NCBI RefSeq assembly: GCF_000244915.1
Contig: NZ_CM001442.1
Location: forward strand, 3,968,001-4,032,000
Source: Bradyrhizobium sp. WSM471
GTDB lineage: Bacteria; Pseudomonadota; Alphaproteobacteria; Rhizobiales; Xanthobacteraceae
Direction: 5' to 3'
DNA length: 64,000 bases
This document shows positions 15,891 to 25,423 of this stretch, piece after piece. Both the position numbers and the translations under genes were made by a program. Numbering within the stretch: the stretch's first letter is position 1; every line of letters begins with the position of its first letter. The notes beneath the pieces are model-generated. The model saw only the letters and a program-made list of their open reading frames with translations. It searched no databases and was not told the DNA's origin.

Positions 15891-17702
15891 ATGGCATACG
15901 AAACAGACGTGCTCATCATCGGCGCCGGGCCAACGGGCTCGACGACCGCTCTGGCGCTCGCGAACTGCGGCGTTCGCAGTCACATCGTCTCACGCGGCAA
16001 CTGGATGGCCGACAGTCCGCGAGCCCACATCACCAACCAGCGGGCCAACGAGGTCTTCCGCGATCTCGGGATTGCGGACGACGTGGCGCGGTACGCGAGC
16101 CCCTGGGAACTGATGGGCGACACGACCTTCACGACTAGCCTGGCCGGCTCCGAGTTGATCCGGATGCGGACGTGGGGAACTGGCGACGATCGCCGCGGCG
16201 ACTACCTGCGTGCCAGTCCGTGCGGAATGGTCGATATCATCCAACCGCTGCTCGAGCCCATCCTGTTCCAGAAGGCGGCCGAGAAGGGTGCGACCTTCGC
16301 ATTCAACACCGAGTATGTCCGTCATGAGCAGGATGCGGACGGCGTAACGGCGACGCTGCGAGATCGCCTGGATGGGCGTGAGTACACCATTCGCGCACGC
16401 TACATGGTCGGCGCCGACGGCGCTCGATCCATGGTGGTCGACCATCTCGGGCTTCCGATCGAAGGCCAGATGGCGCGCGCCGGCACTGTCTACACCATCT
16501 TCAACGCAGATCTGTCCAGGTACAGCAAACATCGGCCGAGCATCCTGAACTGGATCGTCACTCCGGACGCGAGCTTCGGGGAGATTGGCATGGGGCTGCT
16601 GCGGGCGGTGCATCCGTGGACGCAGTGGATCGCCGGTTGGGGCTTCGATATCAGCAAGGGCGAGCCGGACCTTGCGCCGGAAGCGATCATTCCGAAGATC
16701 AAGGTGCTGATCGGCGACCCTTCGGTCGACATCGACATCGTGAGAACCTCGATCTGGTACGTCAACCAGGCCTACGTGACCCAGTATTCGAAGGGTAGGG
16801 TGCTCTGCGGCGGCGACGCGGTCCACCGGCATCCGCCGTCGAGCGGGCTCGGCAACAACACATGCGTACAGGACAGTCACAACCTCGGTTGGAAGCTTGC
16901 GTACGCCGTGAAGGGTTGGGCCGGTCCGAAGCTTCTGGAAAGCTACTCGCAGGAGCGGGCGCCGGTTGGAAAGCAGATCGTGCTGCGCGCCAACCAGTCC
17001 CGGCTCGACTATGCCCCGCTGAACGCATGCTTCCGCGTGCCGGGCGCCGAGAATCCGGTCGCCGCCGGCATCGCGCGTTTTCGCGATCCGGGCCCGGATG
17101 GCGTCGCGGCCCGGAAGGCGGCGCAGGCCGCGCTTGATCTCAAGCAGACGGAATTCAATGCCCAGGGTACCGAGATGAACCAGCGGTACCAATCCTCGGC
17201 CGTGATTCCCGACGTCGGCGGCGAGCCAGAGCAATGGCGGCGAGATCGCGGCCTCTACAATCAGCCAACGTCGCGCCCGGGTGCCAAGATCCCGCATGCG
17301 TGGCTCGTCGATCGCGACGGCTTGCGGGTGTCGACCCTCGACGTGACGGGTAAGGGCCTCTTTACCGTCGTGACGGGCCTCGCCGGCGTCGCATGGAAGG
17401 AAGCGGCACTGCGCCTTGACCTCCCGTTTCTCCGGGTCGTCGTGACGGGCTCGCCCGAAGCGCAGGACCTCTATTGCGAGTGGCAGCGCATTCGCGAGAT
17501 CGAGGAAGCTGGAGTTCTTCTTGTTCGCCCCGATGGTGTGGTCGCCTGGCGCGACATGGAGGGGACTTCGGACCCCGGAGAAGCCGTGGACCGGCTGAGC
17601 GCTGCGATACGGAGAGTCCTCGATGTTTCGGACCTTTCGGCGATCCCGCGCGAGAAGCCGCAGCCGCCATCAAAGCCCAGCGGCACCCCGCTCTTCGCCT
17701 GA
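15891..17702 (+). CDS. FAD-dependent aromatic hydroxylase (TfdB/phenol monooxygenase type)
   Basis: A 603-residue group A flavoprotein monooxygenase. Motifs are the Rossmann GAGPTG at 11-16, the DG motif VGADGARS near 172-180, and the GD motif CGGDAVHRHPP near 306-316. The HRHPP...GLGNNTCVQDSHNLGWKL region is closer to TfdB-like phenol hydroxylases than to MhpA. It would add a hydroxyl ortho to an existing phenol group using NAD(P)H and O2, giving the catechol cleaved by the MhpB homologue. The C-terminal thioredoxin-like domain typical of the family is present. It starts 45 bases after mhpB. Confidence 0.88.
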   Translation: MAYETDVLIIGAGPTGSTTALALANCGVRSHIVSRGNWMADSPRAHITNQRANEVFRDLGIADDVARYASPWELMGDTTFTTSLAGSELIRMRTWGTGDDRRGDYLRASPCGMVDIIQPLLEPILFQKAAEKGATFAFNTEYVRHEQDADGVTATLRDRLDGREYTIRARYMVGADGARSMVVDHLGLPIEGQMARAGTVYTIFNADLSRYSKHRPSILNWIVTPDASFGEIGMGLLRAVHPWTQWIAGWGFDISKGEPDLAPEAIIPKIKVLIGDPSVDIDIVRTSIWYVNQAYVTQYSKGRVLCGGDAVHRHPPSSGLGNNTCVQDSHNLGWKLAYAVKGWAGPKLLESYSQERAPVGKQIVLRANQSRLDYAPLNACFRVPGAENPVAAGIARFRDPGPDGVAARKAAQAALDLKQTEFNAQGTEMNQRYQSSAVIPDVGGEPEQWRRDRGLYNQPTSRPGAKIPHAWLVDRDGLRVSTLDVTGKGLFTVVTGLAGVAWKEAALRLDLPFLRVVVTGSPEAQDLYCEWQRIREIEEAGVLLVRPDGVVAWRDMEGTSDPGEAVDRLSAAIRRVLDVSDLSAIPREKPQPPSKPSGTPLFA

Positions 17703-17726
17703 CACACAAACCAACGAGATCGAGTC

Positions 17727-18608
17727 ATGAGCGATACAAGACCAGCGAACTTCTCCAGCGTCTGGGCCGACCTGCGGGGCGTGTCCTTCAAGCAGCACTA
17801 CATCGACGCCGGCGGAATCCGGACCCGCTGCATCGAGTCGGGCGACCCGTCCAAGCCGCTCGTCCTGGCGCTGCACGGCGTCGGGGGCCATGCAGAGGCA
17901 TATTCGAGGAATTTTGGCCCTCATGCCGATAGCTTCTGGTTCGTTGCCATTGACATGCTGGGACACGGTTGGACCGACAAGCCCGCGATCGACTACCAGG
18001 TCAAGGACTACGCCGGCCACGTGCTCGCCGTCCTCAAGACCCTCGGTAGGGACAAGGCGATGATCAGCGGTGAATCGCTGGGTGGATGGGTCGCGACCTA
18101 TCTCGCCGTACATCGTCCCGCCGTGGTGGAGAAACTGGTCCTCAACACCGCCGGCGGTTGGACCGCGCACCCGCAGGTGATGGAACGACTGAAGAAGCTG
18201 TCGAACGAGGCTGCTTCCGATCCCTCATGGGAGCGGATCAAGACGCGCCTCGAATTCCTGATGTGCGACAAGAGCATGGTCTCGGACGACCTGATCGAGA
18301 CCCGTCGTGCGATCTACGCGCAGCCGGGATTCGCCGACACGATGAAGCGGATCATGTGTCTGCAGGACATGGAAATTCGTCGGCCCAACATGATCACCGC
18401 CGACCAGTACCGGTCGATCAAGGCTCCGACCATGGTCGTGTGGACCTCGCATGATCCGACCGCCACGCCCGAGGAAGGCAAGCAGATCGCGGACATGATT
18501 CCGGGCTCGAAATTCGTCGTCATGAACCGCTGCGGCCACTGGCCTCAGTTCGAGGACGCGGAGCAGTTCAATCGCCTCCACATCGAATTCCTCCGGACCG
18601 GCAAGTAA
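17727..18608 (+). CDS. mhpC: Meta-cleavage product hydrolase, MhpC-like alpha/beta hydrolase
   Basis: A 293-residue alpha/beta hydrolase. The nucleophile elbow is GESLGG with Ser117; the other triad members are probably Asp243 (TSHDPTAT) and His271 (RCGHWPQF). The oxyanion region is HGVGGHAEAY. Enzymes of this type hydrolyse the C-C bond of the ring-fission product, releasing a short acid and 2-hydroxypentadienoate. It lies 24 bases after the hydroxylase and 11 bases before mhpD, which supports the role. I use the mhp name by pathway position; the substrate is inferred. Confidence 0.82.
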   Translation: MSDTRPANFSSVWADLRGVSFKQHYIDAGGIRTRCIESGDPSKPLVLALHGVGGHAEAYSRNFGPHADSFWFVAIDMLGHGWTDKPAIDYQVKDYAGHVLAVLKTLGRDKAMISGESLGGWVATYLAVHRPAVVEKLVLNTAGGWTAHPQVMERLKKLSNEAASDPSWERIKTRLEFLMCDKSMVSDDLIETRRAIYAQPGFADTMKRIMCLQDMEIRRPNMITADQYRSIKAPTMVVWTSHDPTATPEEGKQIADMIPGSKFVVMNRCGHWPQFEDAEQFNRLHIEFLRTGK

Positions 18609-18619
18609 GGATCGTTTAG

Positions 18620-19402
18620 ATGAACCAGCAAACCAAGTATGGCGAGCTCGCCGCCCGGATCCGCGCAGCCTACGCCGGCACCCCGATCGCGCCCATCCGG
18701 ACGCAACTCGCGGAACTCGATGTCGATGCGGCCTACGCCATCCAGCAGGAGAACACCGCCCACTGGGAGAAGGAGGGCCGGCGCGTGGTCGGAAGCAAGA
18801 TCGGGCTGACCTCGCGCGCGGTCCAGAAGCAGCTCGGCGTCGATCGCCCGGACTTCGGCGTCCTCTTCGCCGACATGATCGTGGGAGAAGACGAGCCCGT
18901 CGCCGCGGGGCGCGTCCTGCAGCCGAAGATCGAGGCGGAAGTAGCCTTCCTTCTCGACCGCGACGTCGAGGTCGAAACGCCGACCGTGGCCGACGTCGTG
19001 CGGGCAGTGGCCTATGCGATGCCCGCGCTCGAGATCGTCGGCAGCCGTATCACCAAGTGGGATATCGGAATCGTCGATACCGTCGCCGACAACGCCTCGT
19101 CGGGGCTCTTCGTTCTGGGAGGACCCGTCCGGCGGCTGGATGGCTTGGACCTCCGCGCCCTCCAGATGCAGATGACGAGGAAGGACGAAGTGGTCTCCAA
19201 GGGGACGGGGGCCGCCTGCCTCGGCAACCCGCTCAACGCGATGGCCTGGCTCGCCGGCGAATTGGCCCGTCGCAAGCGGCCACTGCGCGCCGGCGACGTC
19301 GTTCTCTCCGGAGCGCTGGGGCCGATGGTGCCCGTGAATCCGGGCGACGCATTCGAGGCCAACATCGCCGGGCTCGGGACCGTTTCGGCGCGATTCGCCT
19401 AG
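18620..19402 (+). CDS. mhpD: 2-keto-4-pentenoate hydratase, MhpD-like
   Basis: A 260-residue member of the fumarylacetoacetate-hydrolase/hydratase family. Recognisable segments are RRVVGSKIGLTS, EAEVAFLLDRDVEV, YAMPALEIVGSRI and the C-terminal VLSGALGPMVPV. It adds water to 2-hydroxypenta-2,4-dienoate to give 4-hydroxy-2-oxovalerate using a divalent metal. It ends the operon: the aldolase and acetaldehyde dehydrogenase (MhpE, MhpF) are absent here and must be supplied from elsewhere. Confidence 0.88.
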   Translation: MNQQTKYGELAARIRAAYAGTPIAPIRTQLAELDVDAAYAIQQENTAHWEKEGRRVVGSKIGLTSRAVQKQLGVDRPDFGVLFADMIVGEDEPVAAGRVLQPKIEAEVAFLLDRDVEVETPTVADVVRAVAYAMPALEIVGSRITKWDIGIVDTVADNASSGLFVLGGPVRRLDGLDLRALQMQMTRKDEVVSKGTGAACLGNPLNAMAWLAGELARRKRPLRAGDVVLSGALGPMVPVNPGDAFEANIAGLGTVSARFA

Positions 19403-19540
19403 CCACACGAGCCGTATGCGTCGTGAACTCCTCGGGTGGCAGCGGTGCCGTCGGAAACGATCAAGCAGCGCTATCGAAGTGATGCCGCTCGGCGCACAAG
19501 TTCGATTGGACTCCGTCGCGGGACGGACGCTTCGATGTCG

Positions 19541-20158
19541 TCACGGCGCCGGGCAAGCCGCTCCGGTCTTCACCCACGCCTCCACCAGCGCGCCGGCCTG
19601 CGCTTGCGTGCCCGGCACGGGCGAGCGGCCGAAGCCGGGCTTCCAGGCCCAGCCGACGAGGGTGTCCTTGCCGATATGGTCGATCAGGTCTTCCACCTTG
19701 CGCCCGCCGTTGCGCGCGGGATCCCTGATCTGCTCGCAGATCTCGCCGACGGTCTTGCCCTCCCAAGCCATCTCGCGCGGGGCGAGATGCCATTCGGGAT
19801 GGCCGGGCATGCGGCCGGGCTCGAAATTGGCCTTCTGGTGGCAGCTGTTGCAGCGCATCGCCTCGAGCCCATGGCCGTCAGCGCCGCGCGTGACCGGCGG
19901 CTGATGCAGGCGGGCATTGTCGCCCTGGTGCGGCCTGTCGCCGGCCGGATGACAATTGGTGCAGCGCGGATGCGTCAGCACCTTGCCGAACTCGGTGAAG
20001 ATTGCGGCCGAACGCTTCTCTGCGTCGCCGATCGAGGCAAAGCTCTCGGGCGAGGCGAGGGCATGGCTTGCCGTCTCCGACGCCCCGTAGCCCGCACCGA
20101 GACTGCCGGCGAGGGCGGCGACCACGGCAATCACCTTGAACCTCACGTCGGAGATCAT
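19541..20158 (-). CDS. Dihaem c-type cytochrome of the molybdenum hydroxylase operon
   Basis: A 205-residue exported protein with an N-terminal signal anchor (MISDVRFKVIAVVAALAGSLGAGYG). It has two haem sites, CTNCH in the first half and CNSCH about 40 residues later. Further His/Met residues (PGRMPGHPEWH) could serve as axial ligands. It is the third gene of a minus-strand operon, starting 8 bases after the [2Fe-2S] subunit. It probably takes electrons from the periplasmic hydroxylase and passes them to the respiratory chain. I chose ATG 20158 because it gives the signal segment. Confidence 0.8.
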   Translation of the reverse strand: MISDVRFKVIAVVAALAGSLGAGYGASETASHALASPESFASIGDAEKRSAAIFTEFGKVLTHPRCTNCHPAGDRPHQGDNARLHQPPVTRGADGHGLEAMRCNSCHQKANFEPGRMPGHPEWHLAPREMAWEGKTVGEICEQIRDPARNGGRKVEDLIDHIGKDTLVGWAWKPGFGRSPVPGTQAQAGALVEAWVKTGAACPAP

Positions 20159-20166
20159 GATGCGTG

Positions 20167-20691
20167 TCACTTGGTGGCCATGAGGTAGCGCTTCGAGTCG
20201 GCGAGGATCACGTCGCGCACCGCCTCGTGATATTTGATGTAGCCGGTGCAACGACAGAGATGACCGTCGAGCGCATCCGCGATGGTCTGCTCCAGCGCCT
20301 CGCGCTCGACCGGTGTCCGTGACAGGCGCTCCAGCAAGACCTGGCCCTCATTGAGGAAGCCGGCGGTGCAATAGCCGCACTGAAAGGCGAAATGCGCGAT
20401 GAAGGCCTTTTGCAGGGTCGAGAGCTCGCCGTCCCTGGCGTGGCCCTCGACGGTGCGGATCGACTTGCCGTCGAAATTCACGGCGGGCGCGACGCAGGTC
20501 GGGCTGGTGGTGCTGGTGCCGTCCGGCGCGTCGACGATGACGGCGCAGCTCAGGCATTGCGCGGCGCCGCAGCCGAACTTGGTGCCCGTCATGCCCAGCA
20601 TCTCGCGCAGAAAATCATTCATCGAGAGATCGTCGCGGACGTCCATCGGACCGTGCTTCTGGCCGTTGATGGTGAGGCTGAGGGTCGTCAC
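20167..20691 (-). CDS. [2Fe-2S] subunit of a xanthine dehydrogenase-family hydroxylase
   Basis: A 174-residue protein with the two cluster motifs of the small subunit. The plant-ferredoxin type is CGAAQCLSC in the first half. The helical type is CGYCTAG, with CRCTG later in the chain. It resembles IorA of isoquinoline 1-oxidoreductase and related two-subunit enzymes that lack an FAD subunit. The GTG start at 20691 overlaps the stop codon of the large subunit as GTGA, which indicates translational coupling. It lacks a signal of its own and would be exported with the Tat-dependent large subunit. Confidence 0.9.
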   Translation of the reverse strand: MTTLSLTINGQKHGPMDVRDDLSMNDFLREMLGMTGTKFGCGAAQCLSCAVIVDAPDGTSTTSPTCVAPAVNFDGKSIRTVEGHARDGELSTLQKAFIAHFAFQCGYCTAGFLNEGQVLLERLSRTPVEREALEQTIADALDGHLCRCTGYIKYHEAVRDVILADSKRYLMATK

Positions 20692-23459
20692 GCGAGCACT
20701 CCCTTCAATAGGCTTGCGGTGACCGGCAGCGCACGGAAGCGATGGCCGGTGGCGTCGTGGATGGCGTTGATCAGCGCCGGCACGATCGGGATCATCACGA
20801 CCTCCGCCATGCCCTTCGGCGCTTCGTCCGATACCAGCGGCTTCAGCATCTCGATCTCGAGATCGCGGAGCGGCAGGTCGGAGCCGCGTGCGACCAGATA
20901 GCGCCCGAGATTCCATTCGCCGTTGCCCGGCCCGCCCTCGAACGGGGGCAGGGTTTCGAGCAACGCGTAGCCGACGCCCATGGCGAAGCCGCCCTGGGCC
21001 TGGCCCATCACGACTTCCGGCACCAGCGCGGTGCCGCATTCGAAAACGCTATAGGCCTTGGCGATGCGAAGCGCGCCGGTTGCGCGCTCGATCTCGACGC
21101 GGACGACCGTGCCGCACATCGAGGTGTAGGCGGTGCCGATCCGGTTGTTGTCGGTCGGCGGAAACTTGACGCTGGTGCGGTTGATCCGCTCGAACTTGCC
21201 GTTGCCTTTGCGGATCGCCAGTGCGTCGATATCGGCGCGGTACTGCTCGCCGGACAGCGGGAAGCGTGCCCGCGACCACGCCCAGCGCGAGAAGCTGTGC
21301 GCAACCGCACCGGTGACGAAGCCGCGCGAATGAGCCGTTGCCGCGAGCGCAGGGAGGCCGAGCGGTTCGAGGCCGGGCATGGTGAGCTGGCCTTTCTGCC
21401 AGCTTGCGGCGGCCCATTGTCCCGCGCGCGGATCGGTCTTTGCGATGCGCCACAGCTCAAGCGCCGCGGGCCACAGGCCGAAGCGGAAAATGACGCGCGC
21501 GGCCTCCGCGGCGGAATGGGTGCCGACATGCGCGCCGATCGAGGAGCTTGTCGGCGAGCTGATCGCGGGCACCCAGCGCGGATTTTTCTCCGCGGCATCC
21601 TGGGTCTTCTGGTCCATTGTGGAGGGATCGCCCGACGTGACCAGCCCGAGCACGTCATAGCTGTCGACGCGGGCGACCGAGACCTCGTCGGCGATGGCGC
21701 CAAGATGGCCGGCGACGCGGTTGGCCAGCGCCGTCCCGATGCCGTTGCCCATCTCGACATGATCGCAAAAGATCACGATCCTGCCGTCGGGGGCAAGCTC
21801 GACACGGCCGAGCGAGCCGTCCGCGCCGGAGCCATAGTCCTTCGTCACGCAGGCAACGCCGGTGCCGACCAGCCGATCCGACGAGGTCTGCTTGAACTGC
21901 GCCCGCTGCTGCCAGATCGGGTGCTTCTCGAGCTTGTCGAGGATTTCGGGCGTCCGCACCGAGACGATGTAGGGATTGCCGGTCATGGTCCGGCCGTTCT
22001 GCGGCAGCGCATTGCGCCGCCGGAATTCGATCGGATCGCGCTTGAGCTCGGACGCGGCTTCGTCGATCAGGACTTCCAGCGCCGTCATGGCTTGCAGGAT
22101 GCCATAGCCGCGCATCGAGCCTGCGCTCACGCCGCGCGAGTGCACCGCGACGGTCCTGACGTCGACCTTCGGAATGTCGTAGATGCCGATCGCGCCGGTG
22201 GCCGCGACGACGGCGACGCTGGCCGAGAAATGGGCGAGCCCGCCGCCGTCGAGCACGTGATCGGCGGCGAACGCCTTGATCTTGCCGGTCGCGCGATCGA
22301 TGCCGATGCGCGAGCGCATCTTGATCGAATGGCGCTTGATGCCGGCCTGAAACTGCTGGTAGCGGTCATGCGCCAGCCGCACCGGCTTGCCGGGAAAGCA
22401 GATCGCCGCGAGCGCCACATAGAGAATGAAAGGCGTGTGATCGCGGCCACCAAAGCCGCCGCCGACATGGGCGAACTGCGCGTTGATGTGCGTTGGCTTG
22501 TAGGGCGCCCGGGCCTTGGCCAAGAGATGCGCGATCGACTCCGCCGCCTCGTAGGGCGACTGTACGCCAAGCAGCAGTTCGAGATTGCCGCCCTTGCCGT
22601 CGTACCAGGCGAGCCCGCATTCGGGCTCCAGGAACATCGGGTCGACCGATTGCGTCTCGAACTCGCGGTCGAGCACCAGCATGGATGTGTCATCCGCTGC
22701 AAGCTCGGCACGGATCTGCTCGCCATATTTCGCCGCCTTGGCGTAATCCGCCGGCATCTCCTTCGCGAGCGGCGACCACACCGGCAGCGCCGCGCTCTGC
22801 ACCTTCTTGGGCGAGACCCAGCCGGCCTGGAGCGGCGAATAGACATCCGGTTTGTCAGGCGAGGGACCTGCCACGCGGGTGAAGCGGAAGGCCCCGTAAT
22901 CCGGGACGACGACTGGCCCGGTCTCCTCGCCGAATTGGACGAACGTGCCATCGCGCAACACAAGACGCGCCTGGTCGAAGGCGTCGAACTTCTCGAAGAT
23001 CAAAAGCGCGACCGGCTGGCCCAGATAGAGCGGCGTCTTGCCAATCTGACAGAACAGGTCGCCCGCATAGAATTCCGGCACCTGCGTCCCGATCCGGTCG
23101 AGATCGGCGGCAGTCACCACCATCGACGGCTTGAGCGCGCCGCCGAGGCGGGCGAGGTCCAGCCCGGTATAGACATGCGTGGCGTCGTTGGCGCGCACCA
23201 GGATCGCGTGCGAGGTGGTCTGCGGCCAACCCGCCAGATCGTTCGCGCGGAAGTCGGAAGCGTAGAGCTTTGCGCCGGTGACCTTGGCGATGCCGTCGAC
23301 ACGGCCGGCGCCATTTGTCGCGGGATTGAACTTGCCGCGTCCGGGTAGCGTCTCGTGGGCTGCGAAGGGAACGCCCGCTGCTGATGCCAGATGTGACAGG
23401 CTGACCGAGATGCCTCCCGCAGACAGCCACTTCACGAACTCGCGTCGCGAAGGCCCCAT
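20688..23459 (-). CDS. Molybdopterin-binding large subunit, isoquinoline-1-oxidoreductase type
   Basis: A 923-residue molybdenum hydroxylase subunit. It begins with a twin-arginine signal (MGPSRREFVKWLSAGG), so the folded enzyme is exported by Tat. Mo-cofactor motifs include GGGFGGRD in the middle and a C-terminal region typical of the family (VVMGQAQGGFAMGVGYALLE). The ATG at 23459 has AAGGA at suitable spacing; two closer upstream ATGs do not. With the [2Fe-2S] subunit and dihaem cytochrome it forms a three-gene periplasmic enzyme. It oxidises an aldehyde or N-heterocycle; the substrate cannot be told from sequence. Confidence 0.88.
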   Translation of the reverse strand: MGPSRREFVKWLSAGGISVSLSHLASAAGVPFAAHETLPGRGKFNPATNGAGRVDGIAKVTGAKLYASDFRANDLAGWPQTTSHAILVRANDATHVYTGLDLARLGGALKPSMVVTAADLDRIGTQVPEFYAGDLFCQIGKTPLYLGQPVALLIFEKFDAFDQARLVLRDGTFVQFGEETGPVVVPDYGAFRFTRVAGPSPDKPDVYSPLQAGWVSPKKVQSAALPVWSPLAKEMPADYAKAAKYGEQIRAELAADDTSMLVLDREFETQSVDPMFLEPECGLAWYDGKGGNLELLLGVQSPYEAAESIAHLLAKARAPYKPTHINAQFAHVGGGFGGRDHTPFILYVALAAICFPGKPVRLAHDRYQQFQAGIKRHSIKMRSRIGIDRATGKIKAFAADHVLDGGGLAHFSASVAVVAATGAIGIYDIPKVDVRTVAVHSRGVSAGSMRGYGILQAMTALEVLIDEAASELKRDPIEFRRRNALPQNGRTMTGNPYIVSVRTPEILDKLEKHPIWQQRAQFKQTSSDRLVGTGVACVTKDYGSGADGSLGRVELAPDGRIVIFCDHVEMGNGIGTALANRVAGHLGAIADEVSVARVDSYDVLGLVTSGDPSTMDQKTQDAAEKNPRWVPAISSPTSSSIGAHVGTHSAAEAARVIFRFGLWPAALELWRIAKTDPRAGQWAAASWQKGQLTMPGLEPLGLPALAATAHSRGFVTGAVAHSFSRWAWSRARFPLSGEQYRADIDALAIRKGNGKFERINRTSVKFPPTDNNRIGTAYTSMCGTVVRVEIERATGALRIAKAYSVFECGTALVPEVVMGQAQGGFAMGVGYALLETLPPFEGGPGNGEWNLGRYLVARGSDLPLRDLEIEMLKPLVSDEAPKGMAEVVMIPIVPALINAIHDATGHRFRALPVTASLLKGVLA

Positions 23460-23693
23460 GATCATATCCTTGTACAGCATTTCGAGAACATCGGGATGCG
23501 GCCAGCATGCGATGTCCGGAGGGCATAGGCGAGCGCCAGCGCGAATCCGTCACGATGCATCATGCCACGATAGAAGGAGCGAGAACCTTTACAACCAATG
23601 AATGTGGTGCGCTTGCGCTTCGAATTGTGGTTCGTGCTTGCTTTAAAGTCGAATCGAACGGAAGACGGTCCGGCAACAGGGGGCGCAATTCAA

Positions 23694-25301
23694 ATGCAGC
23701 AAGATCCGAACGGTGCGTCTTCAGCAACCGGCGCGATGGGCACGAAGACATTGTCGCGCCGTCAATTGCTGGATCGCGGTCTCAAAGCGGGCGCGTTGTC
23801 GCTGTTCGCAGGTGCGGCGAACGCCCAGCACGCCGTGCACGACCATGCGGGCACGTCCCACAGCGCGGACATGTCGCCGAGCATGGGGATGATCGCCGAA
23901 ACGCCCGTTCCTGCCATGGACCAAGCGCTGGTCGAGCCGGAGGTGCGGCGGTCCGTCAATGGCGTGCTGAGCACGACGTTGCGGGTCGGCTACGCCTATC
24001 GCCAGATCGGCGGCGTCAGGCTCTATGTCAGATCCTATGAGGGCGGCAGCCCCGGCCCGACCCTGCGCATGAAGCCCGGCGAAACCCTGCGCATCAAGAT
24101 GATCAACGATTTGCCGCCGAACCGCGATGGATTGCCGGCCGACATCAGCCATCCGCACCAGTTCAACAACACCAATTTCCACTTCCACGGCGCGCATACC
24201 AGCCCGAGCGGAATTTCCGACAACGTCATGCGCTCGATGGCGCCGGGCCGCAGCTACAACATCGAAATCACCCTGCCGGCCGATCACACCAAGGGCACCT
24301 ACTGGTATCACCCGCATCACCACGGCAGCGCCGACATCCAGATGTCTTCCGGCATGGTCGGCGCCGTCGTCATCGAGGGTGATTTCGCCGACGTCCCCGA
24401 GATCGCCACAGCCCGCGAACGCCTCATGGTGCTGACCCAGGTGGTCTACGATTCCAACGGCATGGTCGAAAATTTCGAGACGCTGTTTCCCGAGACCGCG
24501 ACGCGCTTTCTCGCCATCAATGGCCAGCGCCGGCCCATGATCGAGATGCGGCCCGGCGAGGTGCAGCGCTGGCGCATCCTCAATGCCGCCTATCAGGACG
24601 ACATGCTGCTCGATCTCGAGAAGCACGATCTGCATGCGATCGCCTATGACGGCATCCAGCTCGGCGCCATGCAGCCGCTGAAGCAGGTCCTGATCGCGCC
24701 CGGCCAGCGCGCAGACATTCTGGTGAAGGCAGGCAGCCCCGGCACCTACGCCTTCAACGCGGCGCCCTACGACCAGGGCCACCCTTCGCCCGTGGGACCG
24801 CTGGCGCGCGTGGTGGTCTCAGGCGCGCCGATGGACATGAAGCTGCCGCGCGCCCTGCCGCCGGCGCCGCTCGCGACCATCAAGGATTCCGAGATCACCA
24901 ACCGCCGCAAGGTGGTGCTGTCGGCGACCGCGCCCGAGGCCGATGCCGCCGGCCATTGGCAGGAATTCGCGTTCTTCGTCGACGGCAAGAAGTTCGACCC
25001 CGCCCGCATCGATCAGCGGGTCAAGTTGGGCGCGGTCGAGGAGTGGACCATCGTCAACACGCATGAGCATGACGACCACGTGTTCCACATCCATACCAAC
25101 CCATTCCAGGTGATCTCGGCCAATGGCAAGGCGCTGGCGGTGCCGGAATGGCGGGATTCCGTGATCGTGGAGCGCAAGGGCGGCGTGGTCGTGTTCCGCT
25201 CGCGCTTCATCGATTTCACCGGTGTTTACATGCTCCATTGCCACATGATGAACCATGAGGAGATGGGCATGATGCAGACCGTGGAGGTCTACAAAGCCTA
25301 A
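23694..25301 (+). CDS. Multicopper oxidase (CopA/laccase-like), Tat-exported
   Basis: A 535-residue enzyme with all four copper-ligand segments: HFHGAH, WYHPHHHG, HVFHIHTNPF and HCHMMNHEEMGMM. The N terminus has a twin-arginine-like signal (SRRQLLDRGLKAGALSLFAGAANA). A His/Met-rich stretch follows (HAVHDHAGTSHSADMSPSMGM), which may bind extra copper. It oxidises Cu(I), Mn or phenolic substrates with O2 in the periplasm. ATG 23694 follows AGGGGGC. It is divergent from the molybdenum hydroxylase operon across 234 bases. Confidence 0.88.
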   Translation: MQQDPNGASSATGAMGTKTLSRRQLLDRGLKAGALSLFAGAANAQHAVHDHAGTSHSADMSPSMGMIAETPVPAMDQALVEPEVRRSVNGVLSTTLRVGYAYRQIGGVRLYVRSYEGGSPGPTLRMKPGETLRIKMINDLPPNRDGLPADISHPHQFNNTNFHFHGAHTSPSGISDNVMRSMAPGRSYNIEITLPADHTKGTYWYHPHHHGSADIQMSSGMVGAVVIEGDFADVPEIATARERLMVLTQVVYDSNGMVENFETLFPETATRFLAINGQRRPMIEMRPGEVQRWRILNAAYQDDMLLDLEKHDLHAIAYDGIQLGAMQPLKQVLIAPGQRADILVKAGSPGTYAFNAAPYDQGHPSPVGPLARVVVSGAPMDMKLPRALPPAPLATIKDSEITNRRKVVLSATAPEADAAGHWQEFAFFVDGKKFDPARIDQRVKLGAVEEWTIVNTHEHDDHVFHIHTNPFQVISANGKALAVPEWRDSVIVERKGGVVVFRSRFIDFTGVYMLHCHMMNHEEMGMMQTVEVYKA

Positions 25302-25423
25302 GCTGCGGGTCGAATTGCGCGAATTTGGCGGCGGACAGGGCTGATCCGGGCGCGGCCGGGCTTCCCCTGGCGGCCCGCATGGCCTATTGACGCTGCAACG
25401 CAACAATCCCCCAAAAAGACCCC

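Noticed and set aside
20742..23348. An 868-codon open frame on the plus strand
   Set aside because: It lies opposite the molybdenum hydroxylase large subunit, whose cofactor motifs and Tat signal are clear. The plus-strand translation is His/Arg/Asp-rich and has no ribosome-binding site.
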